This document shows, one piece after another, positions 9,680 to 18,486 of a stretch of DNA of 64,000 nt. The notes beneath the pieces are model-generated. The model saw only the letters and a program-made list of their open reading frames with translations. It had not been told where the DNA came from and did not search any database. The stretch's first letter is position 1; each line of letters starts with the position of its first letter. The position numbers were made by a program, and so were the translations under genes. Where the stretch lies: NCBI GenBank assembly GCA_928724745.1, contig CAKMXJ010000004.1, positions 992,001 to 1,056,000 on the forward strand, in the 5' to 3' direction. This DNA is from Anthracocystis setariae. Lineage: Eukaryota; Basidiomycota; Ustilaginomycetes; Ustilaginales; Ustilaginaceae.

Positions 9680-10196
9680 ACACCATGTGGTCCCGCCAGA
9701 CCCATTGCTGGCGGCGGTGGGGGCTAATCGTGTAGCGGAATCGGAGCGTCTGTCGATCTCGCACCATTCGCTGCGACGTCGTTCGACGGATCGAAGCGTG
9801 GTCACGCGCTCGTCGACATCGGAACTCGGCGTGGTGACGACGACGGTGGTAGCGCAGGATACGTTGGTCTCCGACGCACTGTGGACGGTGTGGAGTCAAT
9901 GGACATGCGCCCTCGTAACGGGGCTGCTGGATATACTGGAAGACAGACTCGCTCAGGTTGAGGCGGAGGAAGAGGAGGCGTTGATAAGCAAGGTGGAAGC
10001 AGGGTTGGTGGTGAGGTTGGGTCCAGCGGATATGGCCAGTTTGGGGTTGAGTGCAGGAAGTGCGTTGGATGTTGAGTTGGTGCAGACGTTGGGGTCCGGG
10101 TGTTTGCAGTTGTTGGTGGAGGCGGTGTGTCAAGGTGGCGAGGGTCCCAGGGTGCAGGTCGATAGGGGTTGGAGAGTCGTTCGGTGGTTATTGTAG
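7881..10196 (+). CDS. LCHN/DENND11-type DENN-domain protein with poly-His tract
   Basis: A 771-residue single-exon gene. The N-terminal third fits the LCHN/DUF4484-like branch of DENN proteins, which are putative Rab exchange factors in membrane traffic. It has VVTIFLAQFHVRHGNQIEFQ at residues 24-43, VEWKVLPSGGHLIDSDVIYFS, a GVACFRNIKL strand, a block near residue 235 (RLLIFSPCPPLVPVAHIGYN), and PSWIAWSTDKILLDKPQLFDSVLDL. These correspond to the uDENN and core DENN strands. The C-terminal half is low complexity, with an acidic Glu/Asp tract and 20 consecutive His (residues 580-599; 14 CAC then 6 CAT codons) followed by QHH. A final helical region closes the protein. Its stop codon lies inside the 3' end of SHG1 on the other strand. 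The family call is moderate; exchange activity is inferred. Confidence 0.72.
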
Positions 10197-10838
10197 CTGA
10201 GAAGGGGCGGAGGGGGGATAATAAATTCGATCCATTCGGTTTTGTTTCTGCTCTATCTCTTGCTTGTGTGTTGGGTCGTCATCGTCTTCGGCGGCGCTTT
10301 CGTCTTCGTCGCCACCGCCACCGCCCCTGGAGCGCGGGTTGATGAGGTCGGTGATGGTATCTGCGATGCGACGCGCTGCGGATTTTCCGATGGTCCCATC
10401 GCTGTGCAGTATCCCAGCCGTACCCGTTTGCGGGGTTTGGGTGACGATGTGGTGGATGAGGAGGTCGTAGAGGGTTGGGTTCGGGTTGGATTCGAGAAGT
10501 TTGAGTAGTTTATCCTGTTGGCCGCGCGGGTCGAGGAAGCGCAGGTGGGCATGTTCTTTTTCCACCTGTTGACGCAGGGTTGGGGTGAGCGAGGACAGAA
10601 AGGTGGGTTTGCTTGAGACATCTACATCCACATTCTTTGAGGGATCAGCTGGGTTTGAGACGGAGGAGGAGGTGAAGGCGTCGAAGATCTGCCGACGGAG
10701 CTGGTCGACATAACCGCGGTTCTTGAGTTCCTGTAGCACTTGGTCCGGGGTCAAACCCGTGACGGCGTTGGGTATTGATGCGCCGGAATCGGGCTGCGCA
10801 GTTGTTGGTGGTGTTGACGAGGTTGTTTCGGTGCTCAT
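10188..10838 (-). CDS. SHG1: Shg1-like COMPASS subunit (BOD1/SHG1 domain)
   Basis: A 216-residue protein with a BOD1/SHG1 domain at about residues 29-115: TPDQVLQELKNRGYVDQLRRQ, then a variable loop, LTPTLRQQVEKEHAHLRFLD, QDKLLKLLESNPN and TLYDLLIHHIV. Shg1 is a small subunit of the Set1/COMPASS histone H3K4 methyltransferase. The C-terminus is a Gly/Asp/Glu-rich tail with DEDESAAEDDDD. Its last codons and stop (TAA, complement of 10188-10190) overlap the end of the LCHN-type gene by 9 bp, tail to tail, so the two 3' UTRs must overlap fully. The start is MSTETTSSTPP. Confidence 0.75.
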   Translation of the reverse strand: MSTETTSSTPPTTAQPDSGASIPNAVTGLTPDQVLQELKNRGYVDQLRRQIFDAFTSSSVSNPADPSKNVDVDVSSKPTFLSSLTPTLRQQVEKEHAHLRFLDPRGQQDKLLKLLESNPNPTLYDLLIHHIVTQTPQTGTAGILHSDGTIGKSAARRIADTITDLINPRSRGGGGGDEDESAAEDDDDPTHKQEIEQKQNRMDRIYYPPSAPSQLQ

Positions 10839-11226
10839 GTTTGGTGTGTGGCCGGGGTGATGGTATGATGTGGATGGCTAGGGTAGGGAGGAAGGCAAGG
10901 TTGCAAGGACAGGACCCTGGCAAGCAAAGTGGTGTTGGCCCGGGTTCCGAGAATCTATTGATTGGGTGCATTGAAAAGCGCTGCGATGGGTCCGCTACTG
11001 AGGCGCCGCAGTCCGTCTCAACGCAGCCAAATCAGAACAGATGACTATACTGTACAAGGACAAACCATGACGAAAGCTACGCTCATAGCAGATGCACACA
11101 CCAGAGCCTCACTAAGAACACACAATGATGATTAATAATGTAACAAACAATATCTTGATTGCTAATAAATTCGATCCTACTGTCGGCGAGCAAACAAGAT
11201 GCCAAGGTCAGCAACTGGCATCTAGC

Positions 11227-11314
11227 ACAACTCGATACGATACGAAGCCAACTCTGCAAACACTGCGCATGTCACTTGAGTTGTATCAAATGACAACTCG
11301 ATACGATACGAAGC
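11227..11314. repeat. Pair of exact 22-bp direct repeats
   Basis: The unit begins ACAACTCGATACGATACG and ends AAGC. Copy 1 is 11227-11248 and copy 2 is 11293-11314, 66 bp apart start to start. Between them TTGAGTTGTATC is a near inverse copy of the unit's first half. Within the unit GATAC is itself repeated. Confidence 0.9.
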
Positions 11315-11741
11315 TGTTTGTGGCTGCAACCGAAAGTATATCAGTATCCGATGTAGATATCAACAAATGCCTGCCGCTTTTTTTACACAGCATCCCGAGG
11401 CACACTGCGTCTTGCACCCGCCGCTCAATTGTACACCAGAGCTAAACGAGACAAGAGAAGCGAACAGGGGTGTTTATGTCCGCCCATCGGGGTATTATCA
11501 TCCTTTGAATCCGGTAACGCAGCTACTTGGTCGACATCGTGGTGTGGTGTGCTTGCAAATGCGGTGTGCCAGAGAGGATCGAGTTGCTATTGAGATTTGT
11601 GTCCAAACTTACAGTCAAGGAGGGGTCCAGCGAGGCTATTGTTGCGGCGTCGCTGGCGCTGGCTCATATCGCTCTGGGAGCGGGTGGGATGTGGTGGTGA
11701 GAAGAATGGAAGCGCTTTTTCGTTTCGTTTCGGTTTGTTTT

Positions 11742-11743
<2 letters not shown>

Positions 11744-11788
<45 letters not shown>
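11744..11788. repeat. Poly(T) run of 45
   Basis: Uninterrupted thymine run about 180 bp upstream of the FMC1 start, a likely nucleosome-excluding promoter element; its length may be imprecise because of sequencing slippage. Confidence 0.9.
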
Positions 11789-11789
<1 letters not shown>

Positions 11790-11964
11790 TCTTGGACACT
11801 TTTTAAGGGTGAAGCGGCACACGCGCGAGAAAGAACAAACACCAAAAAAAAGCGAAAATTAAATCGGATTGCGGAAATTGACAAGGCAGCAGCAATGCAA
11901 CAAAAGAACCCTTTCGCTCCAATCTGCCAACAAGCTGTCCTTCTCATATCGCCCCATAGCAAAC

Positions 11965-12691
11965 ATGTTGGCATCCATACCAAGAGCATCAGCAGCTAAA
12001 ACGCTCTACCAGAATGTGCTAAAGCATGCAGAGCGCAAGGTAAGCTTTGCACCCTTTCTCTCAGCCTGACTCAATACATTACTGGCATCAATCTCATTCT
12101 TGTCCACGGTCTCTTTACCCCTAGACTAAGACCGGCCCGCTCGTCACTTTCCTCCAGAAAGAGTACAACGACTTCGAAGCTGGCTCCCCCTCTCAAGCCA
12201 AGCCAAAAGCTCAGTCTGACTACCACCCCTTTATCGCCCCGTCCAAAACCGCATCGCAATTGCGCCAACAGCACCTCGAAAACTTGGAAACGTTCTTGCA
12301 CAACAAGAACCTGCACGCTGTAAGCATCTCATCAACCCCTTCCAGTATCACTCTTTGCTCATATCCAAACACCTCGCTTAACCATTGCCCTCTCTTGTCC
12401 TTTGTTTCGCATTGCGATGTGCAGGAGCTACTACAACGATACAATCCAACCACGGGCATGACCGAAGAAGAGCGAGTGCGTCTCACTGCGCGCCGCGTCG
12501 GGCTCGATGTGCCCATCACACACCATGGCTCTGCGTCGTCCGACTCGGCCAACAACTATCGAGAATCAGCACAGATCGCACAAGACCAATACAAGCAAGA
12601 CAAAGATCATCGTCAAGACCAGCTGTATTCCGGCAAGGGCGACGGTTTCAATGTCGGAGGACCTCTACGACCTCCCGTGCCCAAAGACTAA
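11965..12691 (+). CDS. FMC1: Fmc1-like ATP synthase assembly factor (LYR-type), three exons
   Basis: I place exons at 11965-12039, 12125-12319 and 12425-12691. Introns are 85 and 105 nt, both GTAAGC...AG and both phase 0, giving 178 residues. Exon 1 carries a short basic leader and TLYQNVLKHAERK, an LYR-like entry helix. Exon 2 holds a long amphipathic helix (SQLRQQHLENLETFLHNKN). Exon 3 gives ELLQRYNPTTGMTEEERVRLTARRVGLDVP, close to the Fmc1/C7orf55 pattern ...E.ER....A..VGLKLP. Fmc1 helps assemble the F1 part of mitochondrial ATP synthase together with Atp12. Intron 2 has no stop and a length divisible by three, so its retention would add 35 residues. It ends 48 bp before the convergent PLP-enzyme gene. 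Confidence 0.75.
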
Positions 12692-12739
12692 AATGTAATG
12701 TACACCACCCAACAATCAAAAAGCAATCGCATAGCATAG

Positions 12740-14047
12740 CTACAAACCGTACTCTTCCAACTTGGCCACCACTTTGGCAACTTCCACGTTGCCGCCAGAC
12801 CAAACGATGCCGATGCGGATCTCTGGGTCGGTTTCACCGGCAGCGGTCTTGTGCTGAGCGATGTGGTGCACCCACTGTTTCAACCCCCACAGTGAGCGGT
12901 GCGAGGGATCCGCTGCAGACGATTTGGCTTGTTGCGCGGCTTGGTTGAATCCCTGTAGCACGGTGGCTAGCCCAACTGCTGCGCTTGGCTCGACAATTTG
13001 CTTCTGTCGCGTCCAGTGAAGTTGAAGTGCCCTGAGAACGTTTTCTTCGCGTGCGGTGACGATGGCATCTACGTGGTTCTGGATGTGTTGCAGCGTGAGC
13101 GCGGAGAGCGAGGTGAGAAGTCCATCGCAGATCGTCTTGGGTGGTTGAGGTGGTTGCTGCACCTGTCCGGTTTGAAGTGAGTGGAAAGCATCGTTGACCA
13201 GATCGGGTTCGGCGCCAATCACCACAATGCGGCTGTCGGCGCCCTTGACGGCAGTCGAAACACCGGAAAGCATGCCTCCACCGCCCACGGGTACAATGAC
13301 GATATCAAACACAGCCTCGGACGCGTCGCGCTTCTTCCACGCTGCCTCCGCCTTGGGTCGCTCAGCAGGTACGTTGTTGATCCCCACCAGTGGCCTGGAA
13401 GAGGATGAGTGGGTTTCGGCAGCATGAGAACAGGCTGGCCTGACCTCTAGTTGGTGTGCTTGATCCAGCATCTCCAACGCCATCGTCCCCTGTCCAGCGA
13501 TCACCAGTGGTTCGTCGTAAGGATGCACAAACTTGACCGTATACCCTTGCTCCTCGTACTGCTGCATCACTTGCGTCGCTGTCGACTGCCTCGCCTCCAA
13601 CGTAGGCTCGCAAAAAGTGATGCGTGCATCGTAGCCGGCTACCGCATCCTTTTTGGGTCTTGGCGCATTCTCGGGCATAACTACAGCCGCGATACATCCG
13701 GCAGATTTGGCAGCACAAGCAAGCGCAGCCGCATGGTTTCCACTCGAATGCGTGACAACGACGAGTCTCGACGGATCAAAGCCGGGTTGCTCAGCTTGGG
13801 CATTGGCGAGGTGGGTGAGCACAGAGTTGGTGGCACCGCGGTATTTGAAGGCGCCAACACGTTGAAGATGTTCGGCTTTGAATGCCAGACGTACGCGCGG
13901 CTGGGATGAGCCGGGCGAGGGTTGGTCGTCACCGAACAGCGCTTGGGTTGCAAGCGAATCGATGGCCTGGTTGGTGAGGAGCGGCGTGTAGTGGGTGTAT
14001 GGCGCGACGCGCACATGGGCTTGCTGGATGTCTTTCAACGACACCAT
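12740..14047 (-). CDS. Serine racemase / hydroxyaspartate dehydratase-like PLP enzyme
   Basis: A 435-residue fold-type II PLP enzyme of the serine racemase/threonine dehydratase branch. It shows AFKYRGATNSV with the PLP lysine at residue 68 (of KYRGA), THSSGNHAAALACAAKSAG, ITFCEPTLEARQ, the phosphate-binding tetraglycine VPVGGGGMLSGV, and near the end IGIVWSGGNVEV, the SGGN block that ends eukaryotic serine racemases. There is no C-terminal ACT-like domain, unlike biosynthetic threonine deaminase. Inserts rich in Gln, Ala and Ser make it about 100 residues longer than yeast Sry1. The start is set at MVSLKDIQQAHVRV; an upstream Met would add 23 residues. Likely reactions are L/D-serine interconversion or dehydration of serine or 3-hydroxyaspartate; which one cannot be told from sequence. 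Confidence 0.82.
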   Translation of the reverse strand: MVSLKDIQQAHVRVAPYTHYTPLLTNQAIDSLATQALFGDDQPSPGSSQPRVRLAFKAEHLQRVGAFKYRGATNSVLTHLANAQAEQPGFDPSRLVVVTHSSGNHAAALACAAKSAGCIAAVVMPENAPRPKKDAVAGYDARITFCEPTLEARQSTATQVMQQYEEQGYTVKFVHPYDEPLVIAGQGTMALEMLDQAHQLEVRPACSHAAETHSSSSRPLVGINNVPAERPKAEAAWKKRDASEAVFDIVIVPVGGGGMLSGVSTAVKGADSRIVVIGAEPDLVNDAFHSLQTGQVQQPPQPPKTICDGLLTSLSALTLQHIQNHVDAIVTAREENVLRALQLHWTRQKQIVEPSAAVGLATVLQGFNQAAQQAKSSAADPSHRSLWGLKQWVHHIAQHKTAAGETDPEIRIGIVWSGGNVEVAKVVAKLEEYGL

Positions 14048-14683
14048 TTTTGATGAGAGACCGATGTTGGTAGAGGCAGGAGTATTGTCAAACGTTGACC
14101 ATTGTTCAGCTAGCACAAGGATCGAGGTGTTGGACTCCTGTTGAGCCCTGCGTTAAGGGTCTTTAAGCCGGCGTTCTTAGCGGAAACAGAGAGCTCATTC
14201 TTTCATCATCTTCTTATCGCACGGAACAAGCAAGCTGCTCCACATTACAATTAATTATTCAATTTTGTTAGAAAGGGACGCTTTAATTTTCGTTTGGCTT
14301 CTGAGAACAAACAGAGAAGAGAAGTGCAGAGCAGCGAAAAGAAGAATTTATTATATTGGCGGTGCGATCAGCGGTGTGGCAGATTATATTTTATTTATAT
14401 AGTTTTGCTGCGTCACTCTGCTGCATCTCAGCCGTTGCAAAGTCAGTCAGTCAGTCAATCAGTCAGTCAGTCATTCACTGCGTCTTGTGCTCGGCTCTGT
14501 TCCGTCTACGGCCGCGCAGCTGTTGCAAGTGTCGCTGAGCTGCAACGCACGCTGCTTTCTCTAATCAGTCAAATTCAAAATCTTCCTTTTGTCGTTCTTC
14601 TTTTCCCTCCACCGCACATCCCGCCGCCCCTCTCCCTCTTCCTCTTTTTCTCTCTTTCTCTCTCTCTCTCGATCCGCGAAACC
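14048..14683. promoter_or_regulatory. Divergent promoter region PLP enzyme / TOM70
   Basis: 636 bp between two divergent start codons. It includes an AGTC microsatellite at 14441-14473 and a long pyrimidine tract with (TC)n just before the TOM70 ATG (about 14620-14670), typical of strong fungal core promoters. Confidence 0.5.
14441..14473. repeat. (AGTC)n microsatellite
   Basis: Eight AGTC-type units with one AATC interruption, in the TOM70 upstream region. Confidence 0.9.
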
Positions 14684-16660
14684 ATGGCGCCGATTCCTAA
14701 CGCACAGCAAGCCTCCCAACAGGCTGCACGAGCTGCCGACCGCGCTCAAGTCACCGCCAACAACACCGCCAACAAGCTTTCTAAATGGGTCGACGAGAAT
14801 CGAACCCTGGTCATTGCCCTTGCTACCGGTACGCTTGCTCTCGGTGGATACTACCTCTACTCTCGATCTTCTTCCGCCAAGGCAAAGGGCAAAGGTGCTG
14901 TCACTGACAGCGATGACGAAGAGAAAGCTGGCTCGGCCAGTGGTGCCACCAGTGGCTCGCCCAACAAAAAGAAGAAGAAGAAGGGTACCAAGAAGAAGAC
15001 CGCTGCTTCTTCCGGTGCTGCTGCAGCATCCTCCACTACCGACTCGACTTCGCAGCGAACCGACGGTCTACCTTCCGATCCAGCCGGACCGTTGTTGGAC
15101 GAGGCTACCGACGATCAGCTCGCCGAACTGCCTGAAGCCGACATTCTCAAGCTCCCCGCTGCCAAGCGCGAGAGCCTCTCCAAACACCTCAAGAATCTAG
15201 GCAACAAGGCCTACGCCAACCGTCAATTTGAAAAGGCTATCACCCACTACACCAAAGCCATCGCTGCCCACCCTATGGCCGTATTCTACTCGAACCGTGC
15301 CGCCTGTTACGCCAACCTGAGCCAGCCCGAAAACGTGGTGGCTGACTGCGACGAGGCGCTCAAGATGGACCGTGTCTACGTCAAGGCTCTCAACCGTCGT
15401 GCTGTGGCAAAAGAGCAGCTCGGCAACCCCACCGAAGGCGAGGAGGGCATCGGTGAGGACAAGGCCAAGCTGCTGTTTGATTCGCTTGCCGACTTCACCG
15501 CTGTTGCCATCCTTGGCCAGTTCAGGGACCAATCGGCCACCGAAGCTGTCGAGCGTGTTCTGCGCAAGCTCGCCACAGGCAAGGCACAGGATATCCTCAA
15601 GAGTCGCGAACCCAAGTTGCCCTCGCCCACGTTTGTCACCGCCTACCTCGAAGCATTCCGAACCAAGCCCAAGCCTTTTCTGCCCGACAACCCAAGCCAG
15701 GGCGACGAGACGCTCATCAAGGCCCACGACGCTCTGTCCGCCAAGAACTACCCGCACGCATTCACGCTGTTCAACGAGGCGATCGAGCAGGGTCTTAGCA
15801 ACGAGGAGCTCGAAGCCAATGCGTACAACATGCGCGGCACGTTCAAGTTTGTGATTGGCAATGCCAAGGAAGCGCTGGCTGATCTGGAGCGTTCGACGTC
15901 GCTGCGACCCAAGTACGTGCAGAGCTGGGTCAAAAAGGCGTCGGTTCACATGGAGCTCTCGGACAAAGACGCTGCATTCCAGGACTTTGAAAAGGCGATC
16001 GAAGCCAACGCTGAGGATCCGGACATTTACTACCACCGTGGCCAAGTCAACTTTATCCTGGGCGAGTTCGACGCTGCCATCAAGGATTATGAGAAATCCA
16101 CGTCTCTGGACGACACGTTTATCTTTTCGCAAGTTCAGTACGCCGTGGCGCACTACAAGAACAGCAACATCGGTCACTCGACTGCGGCGTTCCGTAAGCT
16201 GCTGCGAAACTTTGACACGTCGTCGGAAGCGTACAACTATTATGGCGAGTTGTTGTTGGATCAGCAGAAGTTTGAGGAGGCGATGGACAAGTTTGACAAG
16301 GCGATCGAGATTGAAGCGGCCAAGCAGGGGTCGACGAATGTGCTGCCGATGATCAACAAGGCGTTGGCGCTGTTCCAGTGGAAGCAGGATATCGGTGCGG
16401 CCGAGGAGTTGTGTAGGCAGGCGTTGGAAAAGGATGAGGATTGCGATGTGGCGGTGGCGACGTTGGCGCAGTTGAGTTTGCAGCAGGGCAAGATTCAGGA
16501 TGCGATCGAGTACTTTGAGAGGTCCGCCAAGATTGCTAGGACAGAGCCTGAGTTGGTGAATGCGCTCACGTACGAGAATGCTAGTAGGGCCCAGTTGAAG
16601 TTTATTCAGGAGTATCCTGAGCAGGGGGCGGCGTTGGGTCAGATGGCTGGGATGATGTAA
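14684..16660 (+). CDS. TOM70: Mitochondrial import receptor Tom70
   Basis: A 658-residue outer-membrane receptor for carrier-type preproteins and chaperone-bound substrates. The N-terminus has a short polar stretch, one membrane segment at about residues 41-59 (TLVIALATGTLALGGYYLY), then a Lys/Ser/Ala-rich flexible linker with a run of lysines near residue 98. TPR repeats follow: a clamp-type group beginning AKRESLSKHLKNLGNKAYANR, with YTKAIAAHPMAVFYSNRAACYANL and DEALKMDRVYVKALNRRAVAKEQLG, and a C-terminal group including YYHRGQVNFILGEFDAAIKDYEKS. The start at MAPIPNAQQASQ gives the normal Tom70 architecture; the longer open frame upstream covers the pyrimidine-rich promoter and is not protein-like. 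It brings a sixth mitochondrial protein to the first 17 kb. Confidence 0.92.
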   Translation: MAPIPNAQQASQQAARAADRAQVTANNTANKLSKWVDENRTLVIALATGTLALGGYYLYSRSSSAKAKGKGAVTDSDDEEKAGSASGATSGSPNKKKKKKGTKKKTAASSGAAAASSTTDSTSQRTDGLPSDPAGPLLDEATDDQLAELPEADILKLPAAKRESLSKHLKNLGNKAYANRQFEKAITHYTKAIAAHPMAVFYSNRAACYANLSQPENVVADCDEALKMDRVYVKALNRRAVAKEQLGNPTEGEEGIGEDKAKLLFDSLADFTAVAILGQFRDQSATEAVERVLRKLATGKAQDILKSREPKLPSPTFVTAYLEAFRTKPKPFLPDNPSQGDETLIKAHDALSAKNYPHAFTLFNEAIEQGLSNEELEANAYNMRGTFKFVIGNAKEALADLERSTSLRPKYVQSWVKKASVHMELSDKDAAFQDFEKAIEANAEDPDIYYHRGQVNFILGEFDAAIKDYEKSTSLDDTFIFSQVQYAVAHYKNSNIGHSTAAFRKLLRNFDTSSEAYNYYGELLLDQQKFEEAMDKFDKAIEIEAAKQGSTNVLPMINKALALFQWKQDIGAAEELCRQALEKDEDCDVAVATLAQLSLQQGKIQDAIEYFERSAKIARTEPELVNALTYENASRAQLKFIQEYPEQGAALGQMAGMM

Positions 16661-17335
16661 AAAAAACCAAAACAAAAAACAAAAGGATGAGCAGGTAGGA
16701 GTATTCTTTTGTCGTTAGGATAGAGAATGGATGCTGTGCGAGTTGTATGGCTTCAAAAAAAAAAAAATGTGTTTTGTGGTTTGTGTGGATGCGGATCGGA
16801 TCGGATCGTGAGGGTTGACAATTGTAGTGGGAAAAAAAAAAAAGGCGCGATGACGTTGGCGGTGAGGGGCGGTTTTGGATTTAGGCTTGAGAGTTGGACC
16901 CTGAAGCGCCACGCTAAAAGGCGGAGTGATAAAATACAACAACAGTGTAGTACAGTAGTACGCGCTAGGCAAGTGACTCAGCGCCAGAGAAGCCAAGGTG
17001 AGGGAGAGTGATTTCACGTTGTGATAATGTTTTGCATGGTGGAACTGTATTAATGGTGGTGAATGGGGTTTAGGATGTGAGGGGGGGGGGGATGTTCCGA
17101 GGGATGAAGGGACGTCATCGGTTGTCGCCGTTTGTATCCCTATGACCTTGCTCCCTCCTCCTTCCTCCCTTAACGACGATCGACGTAGGGGGGGGAAAGA
17201 TGAAACAGCAAATCACATGTGCACACCCTAACCCCTACCCTTCACCAAACATATAAACCCTCCTCCTCCTTCCTCCTTTCCCCCATCAACCTTATACATT
17301 CGCTCATCCATACCCAACCCACCACAACTATCAAA
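16661..17335. promoter_or_regulatory. TOM70 3' region and promoter of the small MG...C gene
   Basis: 675 bp without other genes. It holds a TACAGTA at 16951-16957, short poly(A) runs, and a good TATA box (ATATAAAC at 17251-17258) 85 bp upstream of the next ATG, followed by C/T-rich sequence. Confidence 0.55.
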
Positions 17336-17399
17336 ATGGGTGGTAAGTCCCTCTCCCTATCCCCTTTCCCCACTTTAAAACAACCCCACTAACCCCCCC

Positions 17400-17432
<33 letters not shown>

Positions 17433-17642
17433 CTTTTGGGGAGTTTAGCCGTCGCTTCATGTCTCAGCTCGATCGTCTCTGCGATCGCCGGCATCTTTCA
17501 CTCGATTTTCTCCGCCATCGCATCCGTGCTTCACACCATTGTCTCAGCCATCTCGTCGTGCCTCATCGCCACCTTCAACTGTATAGCCGACGTCCTCTGC
17601 TGCCGCTGCGGCTCCCGCTCAAGACGTCGCTCCAAAGTCTAA
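17336..17642 (+). CDS. Small N-myristoylation-type protein, two exons
   Basis: Exon 1 is only 7 nt (17336-17342, ATGGGTG), the intron is 17343-17448 (GTAAGT...TTTAG, containing CT and GT microsatellites), and exon 2 is 17449-17642. The product has 66 residues starting MGAVASCLSSIV. Gly2 with Ser6 fits an N-myristoylation signal, and Cys7 a palmitoylation site. The middle is an alternating small/hydrophobic amphipathic stretch (IFHSIFSAIASVL, IVSAISSC), then FNCIADVLCCRCG and a basic tail with RSRRRSK. This resembles the short MGxxxSC proteins common in fungi, whose job is unknown; membrane association is the safe inference. The TATA box and clear splice sites support expression. Without the splice the frame would start with a CT/GT-repeat-encoded leader, which is unlikely. 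Confidence 0.72.
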
Positions 17643-18102
17643 ACACCCCCCCCCCCCTCATACCCCCCGCTCTGCCTAAGTGCGCATGATGGTTTCGAAA
17701 CAAATACATTGACACATACCAAAACCAAACCAAAAAAAAAAGAAAGGGTCCCCTATCGCAGAGCGAAAAAGAGAAAGAACAAGATCGTTGAAGCCAGGTT
17801 CGATCGCGATTGTCACCCAACCAAGAAAGAAGAAGAAGAAGAAGGAGAAGAAGAACAAGTGTCTAAGCACGTTCGAAGCCGTTGAGATGGTTCGCCACTG
17901 TATATCCGAGCTGTTTGTTGTGTTGAGCGGGTTTGCAGCTAGATGCCAATGCAGAGATGCGGGGGAAGAGCTAGCTCGGCTGAGCGCGCGAGTCAAGATC
18001 GTTTGTGTGTGTGTGTGTGGGGGGATGGGTGGGTGGGTGAGTGGATGGGGTTCGAGAGGAGAGGGGTATACGAAGCGGGAAAAAAGCAAGCGACGGCGAC
18101 AT
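17643..18102. other. Convergent 3' region, small gene / SUMO
   Basis: 460 bp between two convergent genes. It contains a C10-type run, AAG-rich purine tract (about 17823-17856) and GT/GGGT microsatellites (18001-18050). No gene is seen. Confidence 0.45.
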
Positions 18103-18486
18103 TTAGCAACCACCGAGCTGCTCGATCATGGCGTCGATCTCGTCCTGATCCTCCATGTTGAGCTGTTGATGAGCATTTGCAGGGAGCACAAGATGGATCA
18201 ATGGTTGGTTAGTACGAAATGCGCTTGCAGTGTGTAGTGTTTGACGAAAGATGAACAAACTTACAGTCTCTGCAGTGTCGTTGTCACCGATACGTTGACC
18301 GTCGAAAATGAAACGAACGCTGTTCTCAGGCTTTCCCATCCTGTCTGCGTACGCCTTCTTCAACTTGGAGAGCTTGGTGGTACGCTTGACCTTGAAGAAC
18401 ACTTCGTTGCCATCAGCATCCTTGACCTTGATGTTGAGCTGTTCGGCGCCTTCGGGCTTGGGTTGAGGAACTTCGGCGTCGGACAT
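18103..18486 (-). CDS. SMT3: SUMO precursor (Smt3), two exons
   Basis: Exon 1 is 18265-18486 and exon 2 is 18103-18162 on the minus strand, with a 102-nt GTAAGT...CAG intron in phase 0. The 93-residue product is a typical SUMO: unstructured leader MSDAEVPQPKPEGAEQ, then LNIKVKDADGNEVFFKVKR, LSKLKKAYADRMGK, VRFIFDGQRIGDNDTAET and, after the intron, LNMEDQDEIDAMIEQLGGC. The diglycine is residues 91-92 and is followed by a single Cys, so processing by a Ulp protease removes only one residue. SUMO is conjugated to lysines of nuclear and septin-type targets through Aos1-Uba2 and Ubc9. The splice join restores the conserved MEDxDEI block, which confirms it. Confidence 0.95.
   Translation of the reverse strand: MSDAEVPQPKPEGAEQLNIKVKDADGNEVFFKVKRTTKLSKLKKAYADRMGKPENSVRFIFDGQRIGDNDTAETVSLFIFRQTLHTASAFRTNQPLIHLVLPANAHQQLNMEDQDEIDAMIEQLGGC

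Larger units (their letters stand above)
10839..11964. other. Intergenic region between SHG1 and FMC1 (divergent)
   Basis: 1.1 kb without a supported gene between two divergent start codons. It contains a TACTGTA at 11048-11054, a 22-bp direct repeat and a 45-bp poly(T) run, both listed separately. Confidence 0.5.

Noticed and set aside
15197..16675. 492-residue open frame antisense to TOM70
   Set aside because: It lies exactly opposite a well-supported TPR protein and has the Arg/Leu-rich composition of a codon-bias shadow.
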